A stretch of DNA of 64,000 nucleotides from positions 62,001 through 126,000 of the forward strand of contig NZ_JAEHOQ010000007.1 in NCBI RefSeq assembly GCF_016239305.1. Reading direction: 5' to 3'. A model generated the notes under the pieces. The model was not told the origin of the DNA and did not search any database. It saw only the letters and a list, made by a program, of their open reading frames with translations. Origin of the DNA: Proteus vulgaris. Its GTDB lineage: Bacteria; Pseudomonadota; Gammaproteobacteria; Enterobacterales; Enterobacteriaceae. Shown piece after piece: positions 36,899-45,939 of the stretch. Within the stretch, counting starts at the first letter, position 1; every line of letters begins with the position of its first letter. The position numbers and the translations under genes were made by a program.

Positions 36899-38964
36899 GT
36901 TGGCAAACAGTTTACTTTCATTACGATGAAGATGCGTTAACGGTCTTTGCAAATGCTGGATTACTAAGACGCGCAAAAAAAGATGTTGATAATGAAAAAG
37001 TTTCTCTTACTGATGTAAGCACAGGACAATTTAGTAGTGACGGACAAAATGTCGTGCTACACGAAGCAGGTATTCAACAAGCTAGTTGTGATTGTCCAGC
37101 ATCAGGTTGCTGTAAACATATTTTAGCCGCCGTTTTATGGCTACAAGCTAATAATGTCGATCATTCAAGTAGTGATAATAGCATTGAAACATCATCAGAA
37201 ACTATTAGCAAACCTGTTGAAATCTCGCCATTGTTACCCACTTTATTTACACTTGATCCTGGGCTACTTATCAAGAAAGCAGGTAAACCTGCGTGTCGAA
37301 CTGCAATTAAATTAATTGAGCAATGGGAAAATATAACGTTCAATCTAGAAGACACTGGAACTCAGTTAAAAATTCAACTTCCTGATGTGGATGAACCTGT
37401 TATTTTCTTACAAGCGAGTGGTTATGATGGCATGTTATCACCTTTTTCTGACTCTCAGAAAAAAGCCTTTCATCTCGCTATCGTGGCTAAATTATTTGAG
37501 CAACACACGAAGCCTTGGACGTGGCCTGAAGATTTAATTGCGGTGCAATCTTCAAAACGTCCTCTGAATGATGAAGAAATAGTTCTAATTAGTACCATCG
37601 AACAGTTTATTTATGATTTATTACGTCAAGGGCTATCACATATTAGCTTAAGCAGTGCAACGCAGTTGCATTTATTGAATATGTCTGCTCGGGCAGAAGG
37701 TTTACCTCGTTTAGCGTCTTATTTACGGACATTAGGTACTCAAGTCAAACTGTTAGCAGAAAGACATTTCACCATGGATGAAAGTAGTGTCTTGCGCTTA
37801 TTAGCTCATATTTCTGCCTATCTATTCCAATTATCTAATGCGACACCAGAACAGTTAAAAGTGTTACGAGGGCAACTTCGTCGTCAATATGATGATAAAA
37901 AAAATAGCCTCTCTCTTATTCCTGTTGGGGCAAATTGGTGGACAGCGCAAAGTGGCGCATTAGGAGCAACGTTTACCTTTTGGGATAGCGAAGAAAAACA
38001 GCTATTACAAGCGACACAAGCTCGCCCTAATCAGCTCGATACCTTGTTTAATCGTTATGGTGTTTGGAACAGTTTGTCATTATGGAAACAAACCGCGGAT
38101 AAATTAATGCGTCGTCCTTTTTTATTACAAGAGCCTCGTATTTCTGATGAAGGAAAACTAGCCACTATTGGTGATAGCTTTGCTCAAAATCAAGCGGATT
38201 TTCTTGATATTTCGGACTACAACAATTTGCAAACTGAGCTAGGCATCAATAATTGGCAAGATTTACCCGATTACTTCGCCCATCAAACAGAAGGATTTCT
38301 TTCCCCTCTTGTTTTGCATATCAAAAACTACAAACCTTTAATTTGGTATGAAGTAGAGCAATGTGTAATTTGGGAAGTGTCAGATAATTATGAAAATTCA
38401 GCGTTCTTACGCCTTTATTGGGAAGGAACAACACAAAATAATCTAGAAGAGTTGCGTTTTCTTACCCAAAAAGAGTTAGAAATTGTCGCAATCACAGTGC
38501 AACCAGTTCGACGTGATCTCAATATAGATTTGTTACCAACGACTATTTGGATCAAAACAGAGAAAGGCGTTGAACTGTTTTATCTCGATTTTGACCAATT
38601 TCCACGTAAGAAAAAACAATCAGGTTTTATTAGTCGTATTCAAGAATATATGGCTAAGCGTAAGCAACAAACAACAATGCATCACAGTGAACCAACGCTT
38701 ACACAAAAATTCTGTCGCCCTATTTTATCGGTATTAGAAGCTCAAGCGTGTACTGGACGGGAATTACTCTCTGAAATACAAAAAGAGCAATTAGAGATAA
38801 GCAAACACACCGCAGATGATTTGGGGATGACATTAATTGCTGAGCAATTAGCTTATTATTTGGCATTAACTTCCCGTGATCCACGGGCGTTATTACAGTT
38901 AATTTGGCTATGTGATAATCTGCAACAATTGCAAAGTCCGTTACCTATTCAACTTAACGAGTAA
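36895..38964 (+). CDS. yehQ: YehQ, SWIM-type zinc-finger protein
   Basis: A 689-residue protein. The N-terminal SWIM motif is CxC (Cys65, Cys67) followed by CxH (Cys73, His75) in SCDCPASGCCKHILAAVLWL. The remainder is a long domain of unknown fold with aromatic-rich segments and a helical C-terminus. SWIM fingers bind DNA or proteins. The ATG at 36895 overlaps the yehP TGA (ATGA), matching the start of E. coli YehQ (about 681 residues). Last gene of the cluster, closed by a terminator. Confidence 0.9.
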   Translation: MSWQTVYFHYDEDALTVFANAGLLRRAKKDVDNEKVSLTDVSTGQFSSDGQNVVLHEAGIQQASCDCPASGCCKHILAAVLWLQANNVDHSSSDNSIETSSETISKPVEISPLLPTLFTLDPGLLIKKAGKPACRTAIKLIEQWENITFNLEDTGTQLKIQLPDVDEPVIFLQASGYDGMLSPFSDSQKKAFHLAIVAKLFEQHTKPWTWPEDLIAVQSSKRPLNDEEIVLISTIEQFIYDLLRQGLSHISLSSATQLHLLNMSARAEGLPRLASYLRTLGTQVKLLAERHFTMDESSVLRLLAHISAYLFQLSNATPEQLKVLRGQLRRQYDDKKNSLSLIPVGANWWTAQSGALGATFTFWDSEEKQLLQATQARPNQLDTLFNRYGVWNSLSLWKQTADKLMRRPFLLQEPRISDEGKLATIGDSFAQNQADFLDISDYNNLQTELGINNWQDLPDYFAHQTEGFLSPLVLHIKNYKPLIWYEVEQCVIWEVSDNYENSAFLRLYWEGTTQNNLEELRFLTQKELEIVAITVQPVRRDLNIDLLPTTIWIKTEKGVELFYLDFDQFPRKKKQSGFISRIQEYMAKRKQQTTMHHSEPTLTQKFCRPILSVLEAQACTGRELLSEIQKEQLEISKHTADDLGMTLIAEQLAYYLALTSRDPRALLQLIWLCDNLQQLQSPLPIQLNE

Positions 38965-38978
38965 TTAGTATTAACGGA

Positions 38979-39014
38979 AAAAGCTATTTCTCTAATTAAA
39001 GAGAGATAGCTTTT
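38979..39014. terminator. Bidirectional terminator between yehQ and ybgI
   Basis: 15-bp stem AAAAGCTATTTCTCT with AGAGAGATAGCTTTT (one mismatch), 6-nt loop, A/T tracts on both sides. The two flanking genes converge on it. Confidence 0.8.
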
Positions 39015-39033
39015 AAGATAAGAATAAATGGGG

Positions 39034-39777
39034 TTATGCTGGATTATCAATATCAACAAATGTCACATCTAAATGATGTGTTTGAGCCAGCCATTCACCC
39101 AAGGCTTTAATGCCATAACGCTCTGTTGCATGGTGCCCCGCGGCAAAGAAATGAACGCCCATTTCTCTTGCAATATGAATGGTCTGTTCTGAAACTTCAC
39201 CTGTCACAAAAGCATCTACCCCCTGCTCTGCTGCATCTTGAATAAAGCCCTGTCCGCCCCCGGTACACCACGCAATACTGCGAATAACATCAGGTGCATT
39301 ATCACCACAGTGTAATACATTGCGTTGTAACGCTTTTTCTAAACGTGCTTTTAATTCAAGAGGCGCTAAAGGTAAATCAAACACGCCTTTAGGTACTAAA
39401 GGTAATATTTCACCTTCAACTTTAACGCCCATTTTTAACGCTAATTGAGCATTGTTACCTAAGATTGGGTGCGCATCTAACGGCAAGTGATAACCAAAAA
39501 GATTAATGTCATTGCAAAGTAATGTCTTTAAGCGGTTACGCTTCATTGAACGGATCACAACAGGCTCATTTTTCCAAAAATAGCCATGATGAACTAATAC
39601 AGCATCTGCATTTAAACGTACCGCTTCATCAAGTAAAGCTTGGCTGGCGGTCACACCCGTGACTATTTTTTGAATATGAGGGCGTCCTTCAACTTGAAGG
39701 CCATTAGGTGCGTAATCTTGAAAGTTTTCAATGCTTAGTTTCTCATTAATCACTCGTTCCAGATCAGTATTCTTCAT
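39034..39777 (-). CDS. ybgI: YbgI, NIF3/GTP-cyclohydrolase-type dinuclear metal protein
   Basis: A 247-residue NIF3-family protein, the same length as E. coli YbgI from this start (MKNTDLERVINEKL). Metal-site motifs: VHHGYFWK, HLPLDAHP, and AGHHATERYG near the C-terminus. The family forms toroidal hexamers with a dimetal site; its physiological role is unsettled. A longer frame runs 25 codons upstream, but GGGAG and colinearity support 39777. Confidence 0.94.
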   Translation of the reverse strand: MKNTDLERVINEKLSIENFQDYAPNGLQVEGRPHIQKIVTGVTASQALLDEAVRLNADAVLVHHGYFWKNEPVVIRSMKRNRLKTLLCNDINLFGYHLPLDAHPILGNNAQLALKMGVKVEGEILPLVPKGVFDLPLAPLELKARLEKALQRNVLHCGDNAPDVIRSIAWCTGGGQGFIQDAAEQGVDAFVTGEVSEQTIHIAREMGVHFFAAGHHATERYGIKALGEWLAQTHHLDVTFVDIDNPA

Positions 39778-39961
39778 TTCATTCATCTCCCTATTATCAC
39801 GAATGCCACTATTTATATAACAATCTAATAAATAGCAATAGGTTAAAAGCATCCGTTTAAATAAACCATTATTCTTTATTGTAACGTAAAATTTGCAGAT
39901 TATTTGAAGTTAAGAAAAAACGAGAAGGTAGCATTGCAAAAATGCTTAAAGAAGAGAGGAT

Positions 39962-39992
39962 AAAATTAACGCCTACTTATGCAGGCGTTAAT
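39962..39992 (-). terminator. ybfA terminator
   Basis: ATTAACGCCT / AGGCGTTAAT stem, 8-nt loop, then TTTTA on the minus strand, 11 bp after the ybfA stop. Confidence 0.8.
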
Positions 39993-40003
39993 TTAATGTT
40001 CTG

Positions 40004-40210
40004 TTATTTGTGGCTATTTAATGCTACTTCTGATTTTGCCAGCCAAACTGGTTTATCACTTGTTTTAGACCATACACGGTGTATATAGCTATAAAATTGT
40101 GCGCGTTTAGGATGGAAAACCATAACAGGAAATGCCACAACACCTAGCGCAATAGCACCAGTACGACGGGCCAAAACATGTTTTTTTGTATATTCGTTAT
40201 AAGCTGGCAT
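40004..40210 (-). CDS. ybfA: YbfA, small DUF2517 protein
   Basis: A 68-residue protein starting MPAYNEYTKKHVLARR, with one hydrophobic segment (TGAIALGVVAFPVMVF) and the conserved tail RAQFYSYIHRVWSKTSDKPVW, nearly identical to E. coli YbfA in that stretch. AGGAG lies 6 nt before this ATG. Function unknown; probably a small inner-membrane protein. Confidence 0.92.
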   Translation of the reverse strand: MPAYNEYTKKHVLARRTGAIALGVVAFPVMVFHPKRAQFYSYIHRVWSKTSDKPVWLAKSEVALNSHK

Positions 40211-40519
40211 AGTGTTCTCCTGCATAAAATGAATTGATGCTGAAATTTTACCTCATTTGATGAAATTTTACTACTGATCAGACCACTTATTTTGTGCGAA
40301 AAATCACCTTTATTTTGCTTGTAGTGTAATTAAATTTCACAATAGAAATAAAAATGAAACAAAATTAAAACAAAAACAAAAACCTATTAACAAAGCAAAC
40401 TAATACTTTATTGAATTACGGCGGTTATAGTAAATAATTTCGCGAGTGAATGATAAAAAAGAGAAATCAGAGAATGAGATTTACTGCTAAACAAAATAAG
40501 TTTAGCAGTAAACAAGAAA
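40211..40519. other. Spacer between ybfA and the toxin-antitoxin genes
   Basis: 309 bp without a gene; the right part holds the palindrome downstream of the antitoxin and the left part should hold the ybfA promoter. Confidence 0.5.
40480..40512. repeat. 13-bp perfect inverted repeat after the antitoxin gene
   Basis: TTTACTGCTAAAC (40480-40492) and its complement (40500-40512), 7-nt loop, 8 bp beyond the antitoxin stop. It is probably the transcript end, though the T-tract is weak. Confidence 0.65.
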
Positions 40520-40804
40520 TTAGATATTGGCTAACTCTTTAAATAAATTAGGGTTTTTATGAATAGCAATAAGTACTTTCGCTGTAAGCCCTGTCGGATT
40601 ACGTCTTTTTAATTCCCAACTTTTTACAGTATCGATACTTGTCCCTAATGCATGTGCAAATTCACTTTGTGAAACGTTAAGTTGCTCCCTAATCGCTTTT
40701 ACATCAGCAACTTCAAACCGAGTCACTTTCGATGCTTTTTTATCGCCATTTTTAATTTCTACGGCTTCTTCTAAAGAGGCTTTTAGATCATTGAAGAAAC
40801 TCAT
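40520..40804 (-). CDS. Xre-family antitoxin (HigA/NadS-like)
   Basis: A 94-residue protein with a C-terminal helix-turn-helix (VKAIREQLNVSQSEFAHALGTSIDTVKSWELKRRNPTG as parts), typical of antitoxins encoded downstream of RelE/HigB-type toxins. It should bind the toxin and repress the promoter. The start is taken as ATG 40804 (MSFFNDL), immediately after the toxin stop; a GTG start at 40816 overlapping the toxin by 11 nt is possible. Confidence 0.88.
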   Translation of the reverse strand: MSFFNDLKASLEEAVEIKNGDKKASKVTRFEVADVKAIREQLNVSQSEFAHALGTSIDTVKSWELKRRNPTGLTAKVLIAIHKNPNLFKELANI

Positions 40805-40805
40805 A

Positions 40806-41138
40806 TCACCGTTCACCTTTAAGTCTTTTTGTTAGTTTTTTTAACTCAATCTTTTCTGAATCAGTTAAACTAATTTTTATTGTTTTTGGATACGCCATAA
40901 CTAAATAGATAACTTCTTTAGTCGCTAAAAAATAAATAACTCTAGTCCCCCCACTTTTACCTTTGTTACCTACAGCCATTCTTATTTTGCGTAATCCACC
41001 TGTTCCTTTAATTAAGTCGCCTTTATCAGGTTTACTGATAAGTTCATTTTGAAGTATTCTTATTTCTTTATCTGTAGCCAATAGTTTGATTTGCTGAGTA
41101 AATATTGAGGTTTCAATAAATTCTATAGCATGACTCAT
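40806..41138 (-). CDS. RelE/HigB-type toxin
   Basis: A 110-residue basic protein of the RelE/HigB fold. It has LLATDKEIRILQNELISKPDKGDLIKGTGGLRKIRMAVG, then GGTRVIYFLATKEVIYLVMAYPK and a Lys-rich tail (KIELKKLTKRLKGER). The GGLRKIR and RVIYF motifs are those of family mRNA interferases that cut ribosome-bound mRNA. AGGGA precedes the ATG. Toxin-first gene order is typical of higBA. Confidence 0.88.
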   Translation of the reverse strand: MSHAIEFIETSIFTQQIKLLATDKEIRILQNELISKPDKGDLIKGTGGLRKIRMAVGNKGKSGGTRVIYFLATKEVIYLVMAYPKTIKISLTDSEKIELKKLTKRLKGER

Positions 41139-41168
41139 TAAGTTCCCTTTCTAATCCATCATTTGAAA

Positions 41169-41183
41169 GTGTACAATGTACAC
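41169..41183. promoter_or_regulatory. Palindromic operator of the toxin-antitoxin promoter
   Basis: GTGTACAATGTACAC, a perfect 7+1+7 palindrome 31 bp before the toxin ATG; the likely binding site of the Xre antitoxin dimer. Confidence 0.7.
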
Positions 41184-41286
41184 CATCAAAATTCAAGATT
41201 AAATACGAGTTCTCATACTATAAAGAATTTTCTTGAAAAATTTCTTCTATTTCTATTTAGAGGGAATAATTTGAATTAAGACATAT

Positions 41287-41769
41287 TTATTTCTTCACTG
41301 CTTTGCCTTTGCCACGTAAGGTTTCAGTTAACCCTTTCAGAAAGTATCTCACCAGTTGATCGCCACAGTTACGGTAGTTTTTATGTCCTGGTTTACGAAA
41401 TACAGCACTGAGTTCAGGCTTAGAAACACGGAAGTCTGCAAGCTCATAAATCTTTAAAATATCCACATCTTTTAATTCAAAAGCGACACGCAGTTTTTTT
41501 AGGATAATGTTATTTGTAATACGCTTTTCAACTTCAGGTGCTGGAAAATTCTCATCCTTGCCACGACGATAAAAAATCAGACCATTTAAAAAATGCCCCA
41601 TCGCATTATCGTCACACTCAACGAACTCAGGCTCATCGTCTTTTTTCAGCCAACTATTTACTAACTCTTTTGTGACTGTGAAATCAGCCAGTTTCATTAT
41701 TTCAACAACGTGCGCATCACTTAGATCCAGCATGTAACGTACACTTCGTAAAACAAAATTATTTTGCAT
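41287..41769 (-). CDS. yehS: YehS, DUF1456 protein
   Basis: A 160-residue protein made of two tandem DUF1456 repeats: LRSVRYMLDLSDAHVVEIMKLADF...FLNGLIFYRRGKDE, then LKKLRVAFELKDVDILKIYELADF...LVRYFLKGLTETLRGKG. It closely matches E. coli YehS. The start MQNNFVLRS (41769) fits the family; an upstream TTG would add 19 unsupported residues. Function unknown. In E. coli yehS lies close to yehLMPQ, and here too it is only 2.3 kb away. Confidence 0.92.
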   Translation of the reverse strand: MQNNFVLRSVRYMLDLSDAHVVEIMKLADFTVTKELVNSWLKKDDEPEFVECDDNAMGHFLNGLIFYRRGKDENFPAPEVEKRITNNIILKKLRVAFELKDVDILKIYELADFRVSKPELSAVFRKPGHKNYRNCGDQLVRYFLKGLTETLRGKGKAVKK

Positions 41770-41851
41770 TGTATTGATTATCCACTCTATTTTTAATTCT
41801 AAATCAACCTCAATGATGGATATCAATGCTGTGATCTAAAAATATTCAATA

Positions 41852-41890
41852 ATTAAAAAAATACACTCTACCTTTAGGTAGAATGTATTC
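41852..41890 (-). terminator. pgm terminator
   Basis: 12-bp stem ATACACTCTACC / GGTAGAATGTAT (one mismatch), TTTA loop, followed by TTTTTTAATT on the minus strand, 27 bp after the pgm stop. Confidence 0.85.
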
Positions 41891-41915
41891 TATATAAATA
41901 GTTTATTGCACTAAC

Positions 41916-43556
41916 TTATTTGTTAGAAAAAACATTATTTACTATTTCAATGGCTTCTTTTTCAATTAACTCACGATGCTCAGGCCCACGGAAGCTTTCG
42001 CAGTAAATTTTATAGGCTTCTTCTGTACCTGATGGACGAGCTGCAAACCAGCCGTAATCTGTCATCACTTTTAAGCCACCAATAGAGGCACCATTACCTG
42101 AAGCATGTGTTAAACGAGCAGTAATTGGGTCGCCCGCTAACGTGCTTGCAGTTACCATTTCTGGTGATAAGCGTGACAACAGTGCTTTCTGTTCATGGGT
42201 TGCTGATGCTTGAATACGGTTATAGCTTGGTGAGCCAAAACGCTGCGCTAGTTCATTGTAATGCTCTTGTGGATCTTTGCCTGTAACTGCTTTCATTTCA
42301 GCCGCTAACAAGCATAAAATGATACCGTCTTTATCGGTTGACCATGGTTTACCGTTAAAACGTAAGAAAGATGCTCCTGCACTCTCTTCACCACCAAAGC
42401 CAAACTCACCACTAAATAAGCCTTGAACAAACCATTTAAAGCCAACAGGCACTTCAACTAGTTCACGATCTAAATCTGCTACAACACGGTCAATCATTGC
42501 ACTTGAAACCAGTGTTTTACCCACTTTTACATCTTTAGCCCATTGTGGACGATGACGGAAAAGGTAGTTAATCGCAGCCGCTAAGTAGTGGTTAGGATTC
42601 ATTAAACCAGAAGGTGTAACAATACCATGGCGATCGTAATCAGGATCGTTAGCAAAGGCTAAATCAAATTTATCACGTAATTGTAATAAACCTTCCATTG
42701 CCCATGGTGATGAACAGTCCATACGAATAACGCCATCATGATCGAGCGTCATAAAACGGAATGTCTGATCGACTTGATCGTTAACTAATTCAAGATCAAG
42801 ATCATAATACTCTCCAATGCGTTTCCAGTACTCAATACCAGAACCACCTAATGGGTCAACACCTAATTTTAAGCCCGCTTTCTTAATTGCTTGCATATCA
42901 ACAACGTCACCTAACGCTTTGACATAAGGCATAATTAAGTCTTGAGCGTCAATATAACCACTCGCCAACGCTTCATCATAAGAAAGACGATTGATCCCTG
43001 CTAAATTATTCTCAAGCAGTTCATTGGCACGTTTTTCAATCACTGAAGTTAAATCGGTATCAGCTGGTCCACCATTTGATGGATTATATTTAATACCACC
43101 ATCTTCAGGTGGATTATGGGATGGCGTGATCACAATACCATCAGCAATATCTTGATGCGCATCGTTGTAAGTCAAAATAGAAAAAGAGACTGCTGGCGTT
43201 GGTGTATAGCCATTATTTTCTTGAATAATCACTTTCACTTTATTAGCAGCGAGTACTTCTAAAACAGAAATAAATGCAGGTTCTGACAGTCCATGGGTAT
43301 CTTTACCCACGTAACATGGCCCTGTTACTCCATTTTTTGCACGTACTTCAGCAATAGCTTGTGCAATTGCCAAAATATGGGCTTCATTGAAGCTATGGCG
43401 ATTTGCACTTCCGCGATGGCCAGATGTACCGAATTTCACACGATGAGCATTAATGCTAGCTTGTGGTTTAAGTGAATAATATTGAGACGTTAATTGCGCC
43501 ACATTAATCAGATCACTTTGGCGAGTATGCTGCCCTGCTCTTGGATGAATTGCCAC
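41916..43556 (-). CDS. pgm: Phosphoglucomutase
   Basis: A 546-residue alpha-D-phosphohexomutase, exactly the E. coli length from a GTG start at 43556 (VAIHPRAGQ), which has AGGAG 7 nt upstream. Longer ATG frames lack this. Active-site phosphoserine loop [13 protein letters not shown], metal loop NDPDYDRHG, sugar loop GGEESAG. It interconverts glucose-1- and glucose-6-phosphate, feeding UDP-glucose and envelope sugar synthesis. It follows seqA (74-bp gap) as in E. coli. Confidence 0.97.
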   Translation of the reverse strand: MAIHPRAGQHTRQSDLINVAQLTSQYYSLKPQASINAHRVKFGTSGHRGSANRHSFNEAHILAIAQAIAEVRAKNGVTGPCYVGKDTHGLSEPAFISVLEVLAANKVKVIIQENNGYTPTPAVSFSILTYNDAHQDIADGIVITPSHNPPEDGGIKYNPSNGGPADTDLTSVIEKRANELLENNLAGINRLSYDEALASGYIDAQDLIMPYVKALGDVVDMQAIKKAGLKLGVDPLGGSGIEYWKRIGEYYDLDLELVNDQVDQTFRFMTLDHDGVIRMDCSSPWAMEGLLQLRDKFDLAFANDPDYDRHGIVTPSGLMNPNHYLAAAINYLFRHRPQWAKDVKVGKTLVSSAMIDRVVADLDRELVEVPVGFKWFVQGLFSGEFGFGGEESAGASFLRFNGKPWSTDKDGIILCLLAAEMKAVTGKDPQEHYNELAQRFGSPSYNRIQASATHEQKALLSRLSPEMVTASTLAGDPITARLTHASGNGASIGGLKVMTDYGWFAARPSGTEEAYKIYCESFRGPEHRELIEKEAIEIVNNVFSNK

Positions 43557-43630
43557 AAATCTTCTCCTATTTGACATCACAAGCACGCTTTAAACAAAAG
43601 CCTTTGCAATGCATCAATTAACAATAGTGG

Positions 43631-44182
43631 TTAGATAGTTCCACACACCTTATCAATCTCATTCGCAGGAAATTGCATATCCTGCATGATGCTTTGTACC
43701 ATTGTTCTTTTACGCTCTGTATTGGAGTTAGTAATCACCCAAAATGGCGTGCCTGAAATATGGCGCGGTTTTGTATGACGTCCACTATCGAGTAATGTTT
43801 GTTCATCACCAGCAAAATAGATGCGTGTTCGTCCATGTACTGTTTCAGCAGATTGAGTAAAAGTAGCGCTATCTAGGCTATATAATGTAGAAAGGATCTG
43901 TAAAAAACGATCAACTGATTTTGTTTTTTCTGCATAGCTGTCAGATAACAACAGTTCTCGCATTTCACGGACCGGATTTTTTGCTGGTGTAATCGATTTA
44001 GGTTCAGCTTCCTGTTTAATAACAGGTGCTTGTACTGACTCAGTGACAACGACTGGTTGTACGGGCTGTTTGGCATCAAGCTTCAGTAGACGCCTTAAAA
44101 TATCTGAAGCGCTTTCACCGATATGTCTAGTTTCGCTAGCAATATAGCGGTAAAGTTCGTCATCAATTTCTATCTTTTTCAT
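43631..44182 (-). CDS. seqA: SeqA, negative modulator of replication initiation
   Basis: A 183-residue SeqA. The N-terminal oligomerisation domain MKKIEIDDELYRYIASETRHIGESASDILRRLL (in parts) is nearly identical to E. coli. A variable Pro/Val/Glu-rich linker follows, then the C-terminal DNA-binding domain (GRTRIYFAGDEQTLLDSGRHTKPRHISGTPFWVITNSNT in parts). It binds hemimethylated GATC pairs and sequesters oriC. Linked to pgm. Confidence 0.97.
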   Translation of the reverse strand: MKKIEIDDELYRYIASETRHIGESASDILRRLLKLDAKQPVQPVVVTESVQAPVIKQEAEPKSITPAKNPVREMRELLLSDSYAEKTKSVDRFLQILSTLYSLDSATFTQSAETVHGRTRIYFAGDEQTLLDSGRHTKPRHISGTPFWVITNSNTERKRTMVQSIMQDMQFPANEIDKVCGTI

Positions 44183-44644
44183 TGCTACCCAGTACTGTTT
44201 TCAAAAAAAAGTAATTAGGATTATAAGATATAATCTTTAAAAACAAAATAGGTAAAATTTCAATAACTTAAAGAAGATCTATACAAGATCCAGCCATTTC
44301 AATAACTAAGCTTGGTATTTATCCTATTGTTTATCTCGGTATCATCTTCTATTCTTTGAACTTATTCAAACAAAGCCTGCTTCAAATACCGCCTTCTCAC
44401 ACCACACCAACCATTGAATAATATAAAATTCTAAATATTTATTTTTGAGCAATATCAAGATTTCAACTTTTTAAATAACTTTAGAATAAATATCTATATA
44501 ATGTTATTTATATAGGTTTTTATAAATTCCCCTTATCAATTATTTCTACTCTTAATCACTCATGCATATTATTACGATAAGTTGGCTTAGTACCTTGTGC
44601 ATGTCATCATAGAAAAAATCGCACTTATTTTTTTGGTCATTAAC
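44183..44644. other. Divergent seqA / ybfF intergenic region
   Basis: 462 bp AT-rich with no gene. It contains two GATC sites 11 bp apart (44276 and 44287) about 95-105 bp before seqA. Promoters for both neighbours must lie here. Confidence 0.55.
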
Positions 44645-45427
44645 ATGAAACTCAATACATTATTAAATTATCAATTACATCAGCCTGAAACAGCACCTGC
44701 ATCCGATTTACCTATTGTTTTGATCCACGGTCTTTTTGGTGACTTAAATAATTTAGGCGTATTAGGACGTGATTTACGCCAAGACCACACCGTGATACAA
44801 ATTGATGTACGTAATCATGGACATTCCCCTCATAGTGAAAGTATGAATTATCAAGATATGGCACAAGATGTCCTCACATTACTTGATAGTTTACATATCT
44901 CAAAAGCCATCATTATCGGGCACTCCATGGGGGGGAAAATTGCAATGGCAATGACGGCATTAGCACCAGAGCGAATTGCTCGCATTGTCGTAATAGATAT
45001 GTCACCAGTAGCTTACAATGTTCGTCGCCACGATAACATTTTTGCGGCACTTGAAGCCGTTACTAAAGCTCAAGTTACACGACGTCAAGATGCGGTAAAA
45101 ATTATGAGCCCTTTTATTAAAGAAGAGGGGGTTATTCAGTTTTTACTTAAATCATTCAAAAGTGGTGAATGGCTATTTAATTTATCTGCAATCAAAAATG
45201 CCTATTCAGAGATTATTGGCTGGCAAGAAATCCCTGCTTGGAATTATCCAGTGCTATTTATTCGTGGTGGTTTATCACCTTACATATTAGATGAATATCG
45301 TAATGATATTGCACGCCAATTTCCACAAGCTAGCGCTTTTGTCGTAGCAAACACTGGGCACTGGGTACATTCAGAAAAACCTAGCACTGTTATTAACGCT
45401 ATTCGTCGTTTTTTATCCAAAGCTTAA
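44645..45427 (+). CDS. ybfF: YbfF, alpha/beta-hydrolase esterase
   Basis: A 260-residue hydrolase. Oxyanion-loop VLIHGLFGDLNNLG, nucleophile elbow GHSMGGK, an Asp in VIDMSPV and the catalytic His in TGHWVHSEKP. E. coli YbfF hydrolyses short acyl esters and acyl-CoAs in vitro; its physiological substrate is unclear. The start MKLNTLLNYQ (44645) matches E. coli, though the ribosome site is weak; a frame 16 codons longer exists. Confidence 0.92.
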   Translation: MKLNTLLNYQLHQPETAPASDLPIVLIHGLFGDLNNLGVLGRDLRQDHTVIQIDVRNHGHSPHSESMNYQDMAQDVLTLLDSLHISKAIIIGHSMGGKIAMAMTALAPERIARIVVIDMSPVAYNVRRHDNIFAALEAVTKAQVTRRQDAVKIMSPFIKEEGVIQFLLKSFKSGEWLFNLSAIKNAYSEIIGWQEIPAWNYPVLFIRGGLSPYILDEYRNDIARQFPQASAFVVANTGHWVHSEKPSTVINAIRRFLSKA

Positions 45428-45630
45428 TTTATTGCCTAAAGTGGCGTCATTAATAAAGTAATAATTTTTATGAATGTATAATTATTGTACTTAATCACGC
45501 AATCTGTCGATAAAAAGACCAAATGACAATAGGTTAAACTCAGGAAGCAGTGGCAGGACGCCACTATGTGGGGTATTATTGGGCGTTTCGCAATTTAGTC
45601 ATTGGTATACGCCCTTTCACAGCAAAATTT

Positions 45631-45939
45631 ATGGCAAAAGAACAAACTGATCGCACCACACTGGATTTGTTCGCAGATGAACGCAGACCTGGGCGACCTA
45701 AAACAAACCCGCTTTCTCGGGATGAACAGCTTAGAATTAATAAACGCAACCAATTAAGACGAGACAGAGTCAATGGTTTACGTCGAGTTGAGTTGAAATT
45801 AAATGAAGACGCTGTGAATGCACTTAATGAGTTGGCGACAGCAAGAAATGTTAGCCGTAGCGAGCTTATTGAAGAAATATTACTAGAACAATTGGCGCAA
45901 AATCACGCCTTGAAAATACATCAAAATGAGAATAGCTAG
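45631..45939 (+). CDS. ybfE: YbfE, LexA-regulated ribbon-helix-helix-type protein
   Basis: A 102-residue protein beginning MAKEQTDRTTLDLFADERRPGRPKTNPLS, almost identical to E. coli YbfE. The C-terminal part (RRVELKLNEDAVNALNELATARNVSRSELIEEIL in parts) looks like an Arc/MetJ ribbon-helix-helix module. E. coli ybfE is SOS-controlled; I could not identify a convincing LexA box here. An upstream in-frame extension of 27 codons lacks conservation. It sits between ybfF and fldA. Confidence 0.92.
   Translation: MAKEQTDRTTLDLFADERRPGRPKTNPLSRDEQLRINKRNQLRRDRVNGLRRVELKLNEDAVNALNELATARNVSRSELIEEILLEQLAQNHALKIHQNENS

Noticed and set aside
23094-41826. Possible prophage or insertion-sequence island
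   Set aside because: No integrase, transposase, terminal inverted repeats or direct target repeats were seen; the content is conserved chromosomal families plus one toxin-antitoxin pair.
45490-45631. LexA box upstream of ybfE
   Set aside because: E. coli ybfE is LexA-controlled, but the best candidate here (CTGTCGATAAAAAGAC near 45508) lacks the second CAG half-site.
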